From Massilia sp. YIM B02443 (GTDB lineage Bacteria > Pseudomonadota > Gammaproteobacteria > Burkholderiales > Burkholderiaceae_D), in NCBI RefSeq assembly GCF_030411955.1, contig NZ_JASNRA010000006.1:62001-126000 (forward strand): DNA of 64,000 nt, given 5' to 3'. The translations under genes and the position numbers were made by a program. The notes beneath the pieces were generated by a model. It did no database searches. It saw nothing but the letters and a program-made list of their open reading frames with translations, and was not told the origin of the DNA. This document shows, piece after piece, positions 1 to 11,737 of this stretch. How positions within the stretch are numbered: position 1 is the first letter of the stretch; each line of letters begins with the position of its first letter.

Positions 1-1002
<1,002 letters not shown>

Positions 1003-1040
1003 GAGGCGTTCTCCACAGCTTTTTCGAGGGTCGAACGCCG

Positions 1041-1070
1041 AGAATAGTGCAATGCAAAATCCCCCGTCAA
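1041..1070 (-). promoter_or_regulatory. Candidate sigma-70 promoter of gltB
   Basis: On the minus strand a TTGACG hexamer (1070-1065) is separated by 18 bases from TATTCT (1046-1041). This places a start site about 30 bases before the gltB ATG. It was found by eye and is untested. Confidence 0.5.
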
Positions 1071-1077
1071 CCTAAAC

Positions 1078-1143
1078 AATTAGGGTCAGAGTCGAATTGT
1101 TTGACAACTTTTTGCGGGAGGGATTAATTAGGGACAGAGTCAA
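1078..1143. repeat. Left REP-like repeat pair of the RAYT cassette
   Basis: This holds one AGGGTCAGAGTC-type motif (1079-1098) and one AGGGACAGAGTC-type motif (about 1125-1143), both in forward orientation. They mirror the reversed copies on the other side of the transposase gene. Confidence 0.7.
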
Positions 1144-1211
1144 TCACAGAATTGGATCGGCTGCGGATGACTTGTTAAGCCTTTGATTTTTATAGGAATG
1201 CAGATGCAAAA

Positions 1212-1233
1212 ACGGCACGGATAACCGTGCCGT
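1212..1233 (-). terminator. Intrinsic terminator of the RAYT gene
   Basis: The 9-bp stem ACGGCACGG / CCGTGCCGT has a 4-base loop. On the minus strand it is followed by TTTTTGC, just beyond the RAYT stop codon. Confidence 0.75.
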
Positions 1234-1254
1234 CAGAGGGGTAATTCGTGCCGC

Positions 1255-1965
1255 TCAGGGCTGTGGAAGCGGTGGTAGAGGACGCGCAAACGGGCGTCCG
1301 CGCTTGGCAGGCAAGATCTGGCGCTGGGTTTTACGCTCGAGGTCGGTCTTGAAACCATTCGAGCCCAGCGGCTGGTTCTTCAGGATCGACAGCGTGATGA
1401 ATTCGACCTCTTCCGTGGTGAGACCCTGCTGCACCATGTCCATGTAGGCGGCCTCGCGCTGGAACGGCGTATTGCCCAGCGCCCAGAACAGCGCGTGGTC
1501 GGCCACCAAGGTATCGACCTTGGCGCCGGCGTGGTGCGCATAGCTGGACCAGGGATAGTCGCCCGGTCCGGCCACCATCTGGGCGCGCACCGGATTGAGC
1601 TCGATGTAGCGGCTGCAAGTCATGAAGTAGCGGTCGGTGTCGATCAGCGAGGTGCGGAAGCGGCCTTCGAACAGGCCGCCGGTGCGCTCATACTTGTGAT
1701 TGAACCAGGGAACGTAGAGGCGGCCGAGCTTCTGCATCATCAGCGCCAGGCCGGTGGCGTCGGCGGGCGTGGCCAGCAGGTGCAGGTGGTTCGGCATCAG
1801 GACATAGGAATGAATCGCGACCTCGTAGAAGCGCGCCGCATCCTTGAGCCAGACCAGGAAACGCTGGTAGTCGGCCTCTTCGCGGAAGATCACCTGGCGG
1901 TCGTTGCCACGCTGGATTACGTGGTGCGGTTGCTGGGGAACGATGAGTCGGGGTTGGCGGGCCAT
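1255..1965 (-). CDS. REP-associated tyrosine transposase (Y1_Tnp / RAYT)
   Basis: This is a single-strand DNA transposase of the IS200/IS605-like HUH superfamily, in the RAYT subgroup that acts on REP palindromes. The 236 residues carry the N-terminal HHVIQRGNDRQ signature, the HUH metal-binding motif MPNHLHLL (His60, His62) and the tyrosine motif YIELNPVRA (Tyr120, the probable nucleophile). No residue of the core is missing, so the protein looks intact. The C-terminal tail is basic and proline-rich. The gene is isolated, flanked by inverted REP-like repeats on both sides, and followed by its own terminator. RAYTs are normally single-copy, vertically kept genes rather than mobile insertion sequences. 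Family assignment is secure; the DNA target is inferred from position. Confidence 0.92.
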   Translation of the reverse strand: MARQPRLIVPQQPHHVIQRGNDRQVIFREEADYQRFLVWLKDAARFYEVAIHSYVLMPNHLHLLATPADATGLALMMQKLGRLYVPWFNHKYERTGGLFEGRFRTSLIDTDRYFMTCSRYIELNPVRAQMVAGPGDYPWSSYAHHAGAKVDTLVADHALFWALGNTPFQREAAYMDMVQQGLTTEEVEFITLSILKNQPLGSNGFKTDLERKTQRQILPAKRGRPFARPLPPLPQP

Positions 1966-2009
1966 GGCGTCTGCTTCATTGTTGAGCAGCGATTCTACCG
2001 CGTAAAAAT

Positions 2010-2222
2010 GACTCTGTCCCTAATTAATCGCAAGCTCGGCCCAAATTGACTTGACTCTGTCCCTAATTATTGATGAACAGATCCCGAAGACCGTTGACTC
2101 TGTCCCTTTTTAGCGAAATCGAGTCCTAACGGCCATATAAGCGAATAAATTGGCCAATAATTCGACTCTGACCCTAATTGTCCGAGTGGATATTGGCCAA
2201 CAATTCTACTCTGACCCTAATC
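2010..2222. repeat. Right REP-like repeat cluster of the RAYT cassette
   Basis: Three reversed GACTCTGTCCC motifs (2010, 2053, 2096) are followed by two reversed ACTCTGACCCTAAT motifs (ending at 2178 and 2221). The last two are each preceded by TTGGCCAA-type sequence (2150-2156 and 2193-2200), which makes a tandem unit of about 43 bases. The cluster ends 36 bases before the stop codon of the response regulator. Confidence 0.7.
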
Positions 2223-2257
2223 AGAGGGGGGATGGGGGCGCCGTGGGGGCGCCGGGG

Positions 2258-2938
2258 TCAGGCGAGGGTGAAGCCGGCGGAGAGGCTGTAGCCTTCGCCG
2301 TAGGCGCTGCGCAGGGGCAGGTCCTGGCCGAGGCCGGAGCGGGCTTTCTTGCGCAGGCGGTAGACCAGCATGTCGACCCGGCGGCTGGCGTCCGGGTCTT
2401 CGCCGCCCATGCCGGCCACGATCACGTGGCGCGGGACCGGACGGGTGTTGATCGTCAACAGGTGCAGGAAGTTGCACTCTTTTTCGGTCAGGTCGATCGT
2501 CTTGTCCATCAATTGCAGCTGGCGCGCGCTGACGCGCAGGGTCCACTTGCTCGGGGCCGGCGCCGGATCGGGCGGGCGCACGCGGCGGTCGAGGGCTTCG
2601 ATGTGGGCGGCCAGCTCGGGGAACTTGATCGGCTTGGTCAGATAGTGGTCGGCACCCAGGCGCAGGCCCAGGATGCGGTGGTCGAACGCCACGCGGCCGG
2701 TCAATACCAGCAGCCCGATCTCGGGATACAGCTGGCGCATGCGCGGAATCACGTTGAATCCGTCCTCGTCCGGCAGGCCGAGGTCGAGCACCACCACGGC
2801 CGCGGGCGTGCGCGTCAGCGCCGCCCACATCTCGCTGGCCGTCCTGGCGATCGTGACCTCATGGTCGAGTTCGGTAAGGAACTCGGCCATGTCGTCGGCG
2901 TACTCGCCATTGTCTTCAACAATCAATATCTGCGTCAT
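2258..2938 (-). CDS. Two-component response regulator, OmpR/PhoB type
   Basis: This is a DNA-binding response regulator. Residues 1-118 form the receiver domain, with the acidic pocket Glu8/Asp9, phospho-acceptor Asp52 (VVVLDLGLPDEDG), Thr80 and Lys102. Residues about 130-222 form the winged-helix effector domain, which ends in a typical RSAYGEGYSL segment. It lies 104 bases downstream of a histidine kinase gene on the same strand and is presumably its partner. No specific subfamily could be named. Its target genes are unknown, and nothing nearby suggests the signal. Confidence 0.9.
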   Translation of the reverse strand: MTQILIVEDNGEYADDMAEFLTELDHEVTIARTASEMWAALTRTPAAVVVLDLGLPDEDGFNVIPRMRQLYPEIGLLVLTGRVAFDHRILGLRLGADHYLTKPIKFPELAAHIEALDRRVRPPDPAPAPSKWTLRVSARQLQLMDKTIDLTEKECNFLHLLTINTRPVPRHVIVAGMGGEDPDASRRVDMLVYRLRKKARSGLGQDLPLRSAYGEGYSLSAGFTLA

Positions 2939-3042
2939 GCGTTGGCCATGTTGGTCTCGTTACCCAGCCGTGTTAGCGTTATCCATACCGGGTCGATCCC
3001 GATTATCACTGTTGAGGCTAACTGAGGCAAGGAGTTGTTCCT

Positions 3043-4161
3043 CTACATTCCAAGCGCCGGCATCCAGAGGCGGAATTCGGCGCCTCCCCGTTTTTGCTCC
3101 TGCTCCTGCTCCGGCAGGGGCGCCAGGCTCAGCATCCCCCCGTGCACTTCGACGATCGAACGGGCCATGTACAGACCCAGCCCGCTGCCCGCCATGCCGG
3201 CCGCGTTCTTGCCGCGGTAGCCCTTGTCGAACACCCGCTCGGCATCTTCCGGCGCCACCCCGTCGCCGCCGTCCAGCACCGCCAGCTCGACCCCGCCGCC
3301 GCTGCGCCGTGCGCGCAGGGTGACCGGGCTGCCGGGCGGCGAAAAGGCCAGCGCGTTGTCGATCAATACTTTCAGCGCCAGCCGCAAGCCTTCCGGTTCG
3401 CCGCGCAGCATCAGCGGCAACTCTTCGGTTTCCAGCAGAGCCTGGCGGTGCGCGGCGCGCACTTGCTGCACCCCGGTCTCGACCAGGTCGCGCACCGTGA
3501 TCGTGTTCGGCTGGCGCGTGCGGCCCAGCGCGGCCATGCGGTCCGGCGACAGATATTCATCCAGCATTCCGATCAGGCGGTCGACCGCGGCGCCGATCTT
3601 GCGGTAGCGCTGGCGGGTGGCGTCGTCGGCCTGGCTCGAGGTCGCTTCAAGACGCTGGATGGCGCCGTCGATGGTGGCCAGCGGGGTGCGGAATTCGTGG
3701 TTCAGCATGCTGGCGAAGCGTTTCTGCTCGGCCAGGTAGGCACGGCGCTCGGACAGGTCGCACAACAGGCCGACCAGGGCCGTGGACGAATCTTCGCCCT
3801 GCACGACGGTCGCGATCGCTTCCAGCGCCAGCGGCCGGCCTTCGGCATGCGGCAAATCGAATTCGCGCACACAGCGCTCGCCCGGCACGCCGTAGGACGC
3901 TTCGGTCAGCCAGGCGCCCAGCGGCGCCAGCGGCGCCGGGCCGATGCCGTCCAGCGCGCCCTGCAGGGCGGCGGCGTCATGACCGCTCAGCTCGGCAAAG
4001 CTCGGGCTCAGGTAGGCCAGACGGCCTTCCGGCAAGGCGATGCTGAAGGCGACGTCGCCGCCCAGTTCGGCCATGGTCCGGAACTGGTCGAGCGTCGGCA
4101 GGCCCGCCGCCTCGGACGAATCCGGGACGGTGGACGAGGCGGCGGTCGGGCTGGACTTCAT
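3043..4161 (-). CDS. Soluble PAS-domain sensor histidine kinase
   Basis: This 372-residue histidine kinase has no transmembrane segment, so it is likely cytoplasmic. Residues about 25-135 look like a PAS sensor domain (LAYLSPSFAELSGHDAA). HisKA follows, with the phospho-acceptor His155 in MLNHEFRTPL. The HATPase domain has an N box (Asn269), a G1 box (DGGDG, 297-301) and a G2 box (GSGLGL, 325-330). A Gln/Glu-rich stretch sits near the C-terminus. It is the first gene of a two-gene operon with the OmpR-type regulator. No strong ribosome-binding site precedes the ATG. The ligand is unknown. Confidence 0.9.
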   Translation of the reverse strand: MKSSPTAASSTVPDSSEAAGLPTLDQFRTMAELGGDVAFSIALPEGRLAYLSPSFAELSGHDAAALQGALDGIGPAPLAPLGAWLTEASYGVPGERCVREFDLPHAEGRPLALEAIATVVQGEDSSTALVGLLCDLSERRAYLAEQKRFASMLNHEFRTPLATIDGAIQRLEATSSQADDATRQRYRKIGAAVDRLIGMLDEYLSPDRMAALGRTRQPNTITVRDLVETGVQQVRAAHRQALLETEELPLMLRGEPEGLRLALKVLIDNALAFSPPGSPVTLRARRSGGGVELAVLDGGDGVAPEDAERVFDKGYRGKNAAGMAGSGLGLYMARSIVEVHGGMLSLAPLPEQEQEQKRGGAEFRLWMPALGM

Positions 4162-4328
4162 AGGAATAATTTCTTAACCAACTGTAAATTGTGTTGTGTT
4201 TACTATCAAGTATAGCTCTGCTGTTCAATATCTGCAGGAATAATATGTTTCAACAGAGTTTTGTCCCGCGCGCGGAACGCGAAACAATTGCGCCACGGTG
4301 GCGGGAGATGCGCGATAATTCGCGCACT

Positions 4329-4577
4329 ATGACCGATACCGCAACCCTCCCCCCACTCCCAGACCGGCTCTCGATCGATCCGAGCAGCCCTTTCCACAAC
4401 CGTGACGTGTTCCAGCACGAAGTCGGCATCCGTTTCAACGACAAGGACCGCTACGACGTCGAAGAATATTGCCTGAGCGAAGGCTGGATCAAGGTCGCCG
4501 CCGGCAAGACCCTGGACCGCAAGGGCAAGCCGATGCTGATCAAGCTGAAGGGCAAGGTCGAAGCGTTTTACAAGTAA
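4329..4577 (+). CDS. DUF3297 family protein
   Basis: This small 82-residue protein matches the DUF3297 pattern (LSIDPSSPFHNRDVFQHEVG, then GWIKVAAGKTLDRKGKPMLIKLKGKVEAF). The family is common in Proteobacteria and has no established function. I chose the ATG at 4329 because homology begins there. An in-frame start farther upstream would add a low-complexity stretch that does not look coding. It is divergent from the histidine kinase and convergent with the SNF2 helicase, and shares a bidirectional terminator with the latter. Confidence 0.85.
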   Translation: MTDTATLPPLPDRLSIDPSSPFHNRDVFQHEVGIRFNDKDRYDVEEYCLSEGWIKVAAGKTLDRKGKPMLIKLKGKVEAFYK

Positions 4578-4600
4578 TTCTCGCAGTAATACACGTAAAT

Positions 4601-4632
4601 GAAACAGGGCGCACTTGGCGCCCTGTTTCTTG
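4601..4632. terminator. Bidirectional intrinsic terminator
   Basis: A perfect 12-bp stem (GAAACAGGGCGC at 4601-4612, its complement at 4618-4629) has a 5-base loop. T-rich sequence follows on the plus strand. It lies between the convergent DUF3297 and SNF2 helicase genes and ends both. Confidence 0.85.
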
Positions 4633-4644
4633 TTCACATCCGCA

Positions 4645-7600
4645 TCAGCCTTCTTCCAGCGGCGCGAAGATCGCCTGCAGATCTTCCTGCGTCAGCGCCA
4701 TCTTCTGCGATTCGCCTTCCGACAGGATCGACTGCGCCAGCTCCGACTTCTTCTGCTGCAGCTGCTGGATCTTCTCTTCCAGCGTGCCCTTGGCGATCAG
4801 TTTATACACGAACACCGGTTTATCCTGCCCGATGCGCCAGGCGCGGTCGGTGGCCTGGTTTTCGGCCGCCGGGTTCCACCACGGGTCGTAGTGGATCACG
4901 GTGTCGGCCGCCGTCAGATTGAGGCCGACGCCGCCGGCCTTCAGGCTGATCAGGAAGATCGGCACCGCGCCCTGCTGGAAGGCGGCCACCTGGGCCGAGC
5001 GGTCGCGCGTCTCGCCAGTGAGCAGCGCATAGCGGATGCCGCGTGCGTCGAGTTCTTCCTCGATCAGGCCGAGCATGCTGGTGAACTGCGAGAACACCAG
5101 GATCTTGCGCCCTTCGCCCAGCAGGTCTTCCACCATCTGCATCAGGTCCGTCAGCTTGGCCGACACCGCCGCCGTGTTCTTCTTGGCCGGCATCGCCTTC
5201 ACCAGGCGCGGATCGCAGCAGACCTGGCGCAGCTTGAGCAGCGCTTCCAGGATCACGATCTGGCTGCGCGCCACGCCCTTGCGGTCGATCTCTTCGCGCA
5301 CCTTCTTGTCCATCGCCAGGCGCACCGTTTCGTACAGGTCGCGCTGCGGGCCCGAGAGCTCGATGCGGCGCACCATCTCGGTCTTCTCGGGCAGCTCCTT
5401 GGCCACGTGGTCCTTGGTCCGGCGCAGCAGGAACGGACGGATGCGGCGATTGAGCAGCGCACGGCGCACCGGATCGTCCTGGCGTTCGATCGGATGGCGG
5501 AACTGGGTGTTGAAGGTTTTCTCGTCGCCCAGCAGGCCCGGGAGCAGGAAGTGGAACTGCGACCAGAGCTCGCCCAGGTGGTTCTCGAGCGGGGTGCCCG
5601 ACAGGCACAGGCGATGGCGCGCGTCGAGCGAGCCGGCGGTCTGCGCCGCTTTCGAGCGGGTGTTCTTGATGTAGTGCGATTCGTCCAGGATCACCAGGTG
5701 ATAGTGGTGCTTGCGCAGCTCTTCCTCGTCGCGCGGCAGCAGCGCGTAGGTGGTCAGGACCACGTCGGCATGGTCGATCTGGTCGAACTGGTCCATGCGC
5801 TCCTTGCCCTGCAGGAGCAGCACCTTCAGGCTCGGCGCGAAGCGCGCGGCTTCCTCGAACCAGTTGGTCATCAGGCTGGTCGGCGCGATCACCAGTGCGG
5901 GACTGGTCAGGCGGCCGGCTTCCTTTTCGGTCAGGATGTGGGCCAGCGTCTGCACGGTTTTACCGAGACCCATGTCGTCGGCCAGGATGCCGCCCAGGTC
6001 GTACTCGCGCAGGAACTGCATCCACGACAGGCCGTCGAGCTGGTAGTCGCGCAAGGTCGCCTGCAAGCCCGCGGGCGCTTCCACTTTTTTCACCGCGCCG
6101 AACTGGCTCAGTTTGCGGCCGGTCTCGCGCAGGCGCTCGCCGCCGGTCCAGCGCAGCTCGACGCCGCGCGCCAGTTCTTCCAGGCGCGCCGCATCCAGCG
6201 TCGACAGGCGCACCTTGGATTTGATCTTGTCGTTGAAATACAGCTCGCCCAGCGTGGCCAGGATCGGTTTCAGGCGGCCCCACGGCAGCGCCACCCGCAC
6301 GCCGTCCGGCAGCACGGCCAGCATCTGGTCGGCTTCCTGGTGCGCGGCCAGTACGCTCGGATCGAATTCGAGCGGCGCGCTGCGGATCAGCTGCACCAGC
6401 ACCGGCAGCAGCGGCACGCGCTTCTTCGCCACCACGATGCCCAGCTCCAGCTCGAACCAGGCATTGCCTGCTTCGGCCGGTTCGTCGATGTCGGCATACC
6501 AGTCTTCGACCGCGACCACGTCGTAGCGGTACTTGGCCGACTTCTGCACGTGCCAGCCGGCGTCGGACAGCGCATCCAGGTCGCCCTCGGCGAAGCGCAG
6601 CCAGTGCGCCTGGCTTTCCAGCTGCAGCGCGCCGGCCATGGCGTTGAACGGCGCGGTGGCCGGTTTGCGGAAGCCCAGTTCGCCCAATTTATCCAGGGCG
6701 TCGCTTTCAAGCTTCGGATCGCGTTCGATGATCTCGGTGAGGTCGCCGATCTGGCGCACCACGCGCTGCGACGGATCGAACGAGACGCGCTGGCCGTCGT
6801 AGTCGTAGGCCAGCACGGCGAAGTCGTGCCAGCGCGTGACGCCGCCGTCGGCCAGCTGCACCGAGTCTAGCAGCAGGTGTGGAATCGGCTTGACGTCATT
6901 CCGCAGGCGCTGGGTCAGCGGCTGCGGCAGCGGCATCAATTGCTGCAGGCCGTGCGCCAGCAGCAGCTGCGACACGCGCTTCTTGTCGGTGCCGCTCAAG
7001 AGCGGCGCCTGCGCCACCAGCGCCTGCAGCTCGGCCAGCGAGATGTCGATGCCGCCGCGATTCAGGTCCAGCGGTCCGCACGACAGGTTGTCGATGTACC
7101 ACGGCGGATCGGTCGGCAGCATGTAGTCGATCTGGTCGGCCGCGCTGTGGGTGGCGGCGCCGTTCACCGGCGCCACCGACCACCCCAGTTTGGCGGTGCG
7201 GCCTTCGTCGCGCCAGGCCAGGCTGGCCAGGCGGGTTGGCCCCGCCTGCAGCGGATAGACCAGGCCATTGGCCATGTCGGACCACGAGTTCGCCCACAGC
7301 AGCTTGCCCTGCTCGAGCAGCATCTGCAGCAGGATCGCGCCGACTTTGCCTTTCGGTTCGGTGGCGCTGGTGCCCTGCGACGAGCCGCTGCGCATGGCGA
7401 TGAAGAAGCGCACCAGGTCGACGTCGTCGCCTTCCAGGTAGGCGGGCGGCGCCGACAGCAGCGAGAACACTTCGCTCACCGGGCTGGCCGCGGCCACTTC
7501 GCCGTTGGCGCGCAGGCGCGCCTTGCACAGGCAGACCGCGACGTGGCGGCCGCCACTGGTGGGCGCCATCACGTACACGAACTTGTACTGCGCCGCCTTC

Positions 7601-7761
7601 GGATCCGCGACCTCGTCGGTCAGCTTCGGCTGCGGATGCGCCGCCGCTTCGACCCGCTGGAGCCAGCTGACCACGGGCGCAGGCAGGGCGGGAGCACGTG
7701 CGGGAGCGCGGGCCGCGGGTAGCTCGCCGGCTTTCTCGCGAAGATAATCGACTGTGGTCAT
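4645..7761 (-). CDS. SNF2-family DEAD/DEAH-box helicase
   Basis: This large Swi2/Snf2-type ATPase has 1038 residues from the ATG at 7761. The C-terminal half holds the two RecA-like lobes. Walker A is DDMGLGKT (595-602) and motif II is DESH (693-696), followed by LSGTPLENHLGELWS. Motif VI is RAWRIGQ (about 973-979). The N-terminal roughly 550 residues are a family-specific region without a motif I can name. Bacterial members of this family translocate on double-stranded DNA or remodel RNA polymerase; which applies here cannot be told. A longer TTG-initiated reading adds 31 residues with no homology. It is divergent from tex across a 299-base promoter region. Confidence 0.9.
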   Translation of the reverse strand: MTTVDYLREKAGELPAARAPARAPALPAPVVSWLQRVEAAAHPQPKLTDEVADPKAAQYKFVYVMAPTSGGRHVAVCLCKARLRANGEVAAASPVSEVFSLLSAPPAYLEGDDVDLVRFFIAMRSGSSQGTSATEPKGKVGAILLQMLLEQGKLLWANSWSDMANGLVYPLQAGPTRLASLAWRDEGRTAKLGWSVAPVNGAATHSAADQIDYMLPTDPPWYIDNLSCGPLDLNRGGIDISLAELQALVAQAPLLSGTDKKRVSQLLLAHGLQQLMPLPQPLTQRLRNDVKPIPHLLLDSVQLADGGVTRWHDFAVLAYDYDGQRVSFDPSQRVVRQIGDLTEIIERDPKLESDALDKLGELGFRKPATAPFNAMAGALQLESQAHWLRFAEGDLDALSDAGWHVQKSAKYRYDVVAVEDWYADIDEPAEAGNAWFELELGIVVAKKRVPLLPVLVQLIRSAPLEFDPSVLAAHQEADQMLAVLPDGVRVALPWGRLKPILATLGELYFNDKIKSKVRLSTLDAARLEELARGVELRWTGGERLRETGRKLSQFGAVKKVEAPAGLQATLRDYQLDGLSWMQFLREYDLGGILADDMGLGKTVQTLAHILTEKEAGRLTSPALVIAPTSLMTNWFEEAARFAPSLKVLLLQGKERMDQFDQIDHADVVLTTYALLPRDEEELRKHHYHLVILDESHYIKNTRSKAAQTAGSLDARHRLCLSGTPLENHLGELWSQFHFLLPGLLGDEKTFNTQFRHPIERQDDPVRRALLNRRIRPFLLRRTKDHVAKELPEKTEMVRRIELSGPQRDLYETVRLAMDKKVREEIDRKGVARSQIVILEALLKLRQVCCDPRLVKAMPAKKNTAAVSAKLTDLMQMVEDLLGEGRKILVFSQFTSMLGLIEEELDARGIRYALLTGETRDRSAQVAAFQQGAVPIFLISLKAGGVGLNLTAADTVIHYDPWWNPAAENQATDRAWRIGQDKPVFVYKLIAKGTLEEKIQQLQQKKSELAQSILSEGESQKMALTQEDLQAIFAPLEEG

Positions 7762-8060
7762 TGGGTCTCGTGGCAGGTAACAAAAAAGGCAATAACGGGC
7801 ATTATCTCGCATGCGAACACTTCCGTTTTGTTCGGAATCGCACTTAGCAGGCAAATCTCATCCGTGCGTAATGCCGCGTTTTCATCTCAACCGGTTGTTC
7901 TCTCATGTTCGGATTACGCTGTCAAGACTGGCGTATCGTTCATGTTTGCGTATCATTGGTTGCTTGACTCAGTTGCTACACACTTGCCACAACATCGCAT
8001 CACGCATGCCTGCCTGATTTTTTCGCACCTCCGTTTTTGCTCTTCGCTTTCCGACTGCCC
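7762..8060. promoter_or_regulatory. Divergent promoter region between SNF2 helicase and tex
   Basis: This is 299 bases with no credible gene. It is more AT-rich than its surroundings, especially 7880-8050. It must hold promoters for both flanking genes. I see no convincing hexamer pair or operator. Confidence 0.5.
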
Positions 8061-10412
<2,352 letters not shown>

Positions 10413-10416
10413 GCCG

Positions 10417-10866
10417 GTGCTGCGCGTCGCTCTTGCCGATCCCGCCAGCCTTGAATCGCTGCGCTTGATCGCGCAGCTCGACGCGGCGCTGAGCGCGATC
10501 ACCGGCGACAGCGGCGCCTCGTCGTTCGATCCGCGCGACGTGCAGGGACTGGACGCGGCCTTCGTGATCGCCTGGAATGCGCGCGGCGAGGCGGTCGGCT
10601 GCGGCGCCTTTCGCAAGCTCGAAGGGGACGTGGCCGAACTCAAGCGCATGTACGCGCGGCCCGGCAGCGGCGCCGGCGCATGCATGCTGGCCGACCTGGA
10701 ACGGCGCGCGGCCGCTTGCGGGTACCGGCAGGTGTGGCTGTCGACGCGGCGCGTGAACACGCGCGCCGTCGGCTTCTACGAACGGCATGGCTACGCGCCG
10801 GTCGCGCCGTGGGGACGCTATGTCGGCCGCGAGGTCTCGGTGTGCCTGGGCCGCAGCCTGGGGTAG
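10417..10866 (+). CDS. GNAT family N-acetyltransferase
   Basis: This 149-residue acetyltransferase has the GNAT acetyl-CoA pattern (AELKRMYARPGSGAGACMLADLERRA) and the C-terminal ARxLYE-like strand (TRAVGFYERHGYAPV). The substrate is unknown. It starts with GTG 4 bases after tex and is probably cotranscribed with it. The first 40 residues are less typical. It converges with a small membrane protein gene 10 bases downstream. Confidence 0.85.
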   Translation: MLRVALADPASLESLRLIAQLDAALSAITGDSGASSFDPRDVQGLDAAFVIAWNARGEAVGCGAFRKLEGDVAELKRMYARPGSGAGACMLADLERRAAACGYRQVWLSTRRVNTRAVGFYERHGYAPVAPWGRYVGREVSVCLGRSLG

Positions 10867-10876
10867 TCCTGCTTGA

Positions 10877-11164
10877 TCAGCTGTGCTTGAGCAGGATGCC
10901 GACCAGGTAGACCGCCAGGCAGCCGAAGCCGATCAACAGCATCTTCGCCTGCGGGATGGCCGGCAGACCGGTCTTCCTGATGTACATCGCATCGCGCACC
11001 AGCAGCACCGCATACACCAGCGCCGCCAGGCCCGACAGGATGTCGCCCGGAATCTGCTGCGTGATGCCGCGATAGATGTTGAGGATGCCGGGAATGCCCA
11101 GCAGGGCGGCGATCACGAGGTTCGCGTTCGGCGACGGCACACGCGGGCGGGGTTGTTCTTGCAT
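10877..11164 (-). CDS. Small hypothetical membrane protein (three predicted helices)
   Basis: This 95-residue protein has three hydrophobic segments (about 15-35, 44-64 and 73-92) and a positively charged cytoplasmic-type loop (RKTG). A GGAG ribosome-binding site lies 7 bases before the ATG. No named family is recognised. Its first helix (AALLGIPGILNIYRGITQQ) closely resembles that of the next gene upstream (AALLGLPALYDIAVGITSH). The two therefore look like tandem paralogues that have diverged strongly. Function unknown. Confidence 0.7.
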   Translation of the reverse strand: MQEQPRPRVPSPNANLVIAALLGIPGILNIYRGITQQIPGDILSGLAALVYAVLLVRDAMYIRKTGLPAIPQAKMLLIGFGCLAVYLVGILLKHS

Positions 11165-11237
11165 CGGGATTCTCCGGTCGGCTTGTCAAATTGGCGCGAT
11201 CATACCGCATGGCCGGGCGCCGACCCAGCGACAGCGG

Positions 11238-11543
11238 TCAGCCGATCGCCTGCGTCCCCTGCAGCACCAGCTTCACCAGGAAGCCGCCGGCGAACAGGCC
11301 GAAGCAGATGTAGCCGGCCAGCGTGACTTCGCGCGAGGCCAGCCTGGCGTCGTTCCCGGCGCGGCGCTGCAGCGCGCAGTAGGCCAGGAAGCCGGCCATC
11401 AGCAGCGGACCGATGGCGAAGAAGAAGCGCGCCGGCTGGTGCGAGGTGATGCCGACGGCGATGTCGTACAGGGCCGGCAGCCCGAGCAGCGCGGCGAAGA
11501 TCCACATGGCGAGCGGCGGCAGGGTGGCGAAGGTGTTGTGCAT
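11238..11543 (-). CDS. Small hypothetical membrane protein, paralogue of the neighbour
   Basis: This is a protein of 101 residues from the ATG at 11543. It has three hydrophobic helices and the same AALLG-x-P-x-x-x-x-I-x-x-GIT pattern as the neighbour at 10877-11164. A more distant start (to 11678) would add 45 residues rich in Pro and Arg that do not look coding. No clear ribosome-binding site is visible before the chosen ATG, so the start is uncertain. Function unknown. Confidence 0.6.
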   Translation of the reverse strand: MHNTFATLPPLAMWIFAALLGLPALYDIAVGITSHQPARFFFAIGPLLMAGFLAYCALQRRAGNDARLASREVTLAGYICFGLFAGGFLVKLVLQGTQAIG

Positions 11544-11632
11544 GGTGCTTGACGGAGTTGGAATCCGGTTGATGATAGCAGCAGGTGGCGCTACGCAACG
11601 ATGACCGGCTGGTTCTGATGCGCATGCAGAAA

Positions 11633-11685
11633 TTGGGCCCCCACCTGCGTGGGGGCGACGTTGTGGGCTGATGCCCACAACGTCG
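11633..11685. repeat. REP-type double hairpin upstream of grxD
   Basis: Two adjacent hairpins are seen. CCCCCAC/GTGGGGG (11638-11655) is followed by a perfect 13-bp stem with a 4-base loop (11656-11668 and 11673-11685). The segment 11633-11660 matches the arm of the repeat at 21382-21412 at most positions, so both belong to one REP family. The element sits directly before the AT-rich sequence (TATAAA, 11692) in front of grxD. Confidence 0.65.
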
Positions 11686-11737
11686 AATTCTTATAAAATG
11701 GCGCCATCCAACCTATTTTTCCAAAGGCAGAACCAAA

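Larger units (their letters stand above)
1078..2222. mobile_element. RAYT cassette: transposase gene with flanking inverted REP-like repeats
   Basis: A single REP-associated tyrosine transposase gene is bracketed by copies of two related short motifs in opposite orientation. The outer motif ATTAGGGTCAGAGTCGAATT occurs at 1079-1098, and its exact reverse complement at 2159-2178. A further copy at 2201-2221 matches 20 of 21 bases. The inner motif GGGACAGAGTC occurs at 1131-1141, and reversed at 2010-2020, 2053-2063 and 2096-2106. This nested layout is what is known for RAYT genes and the REPs they act on. The cassette sits between gltB and an unrelated two-component operon, so it is probably an insertion there. 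Confidence 0.75.

Noticed and set aside
4615..6870. Long plus-strand open frame opposite the SNF2 helicase
   Set aside because: It is antisense to a well-supported gene. Its His/Gln/Arg/Ala-rich composition is typical of the complement of GC-rich coding sequence, with no recognisable domain.
7762..7854. TTG-initiated 31-residue extension of the SNF2 helicase
   Set aside because: No homology and no ribosome-binding site; the extension reads like intergenic sequence.
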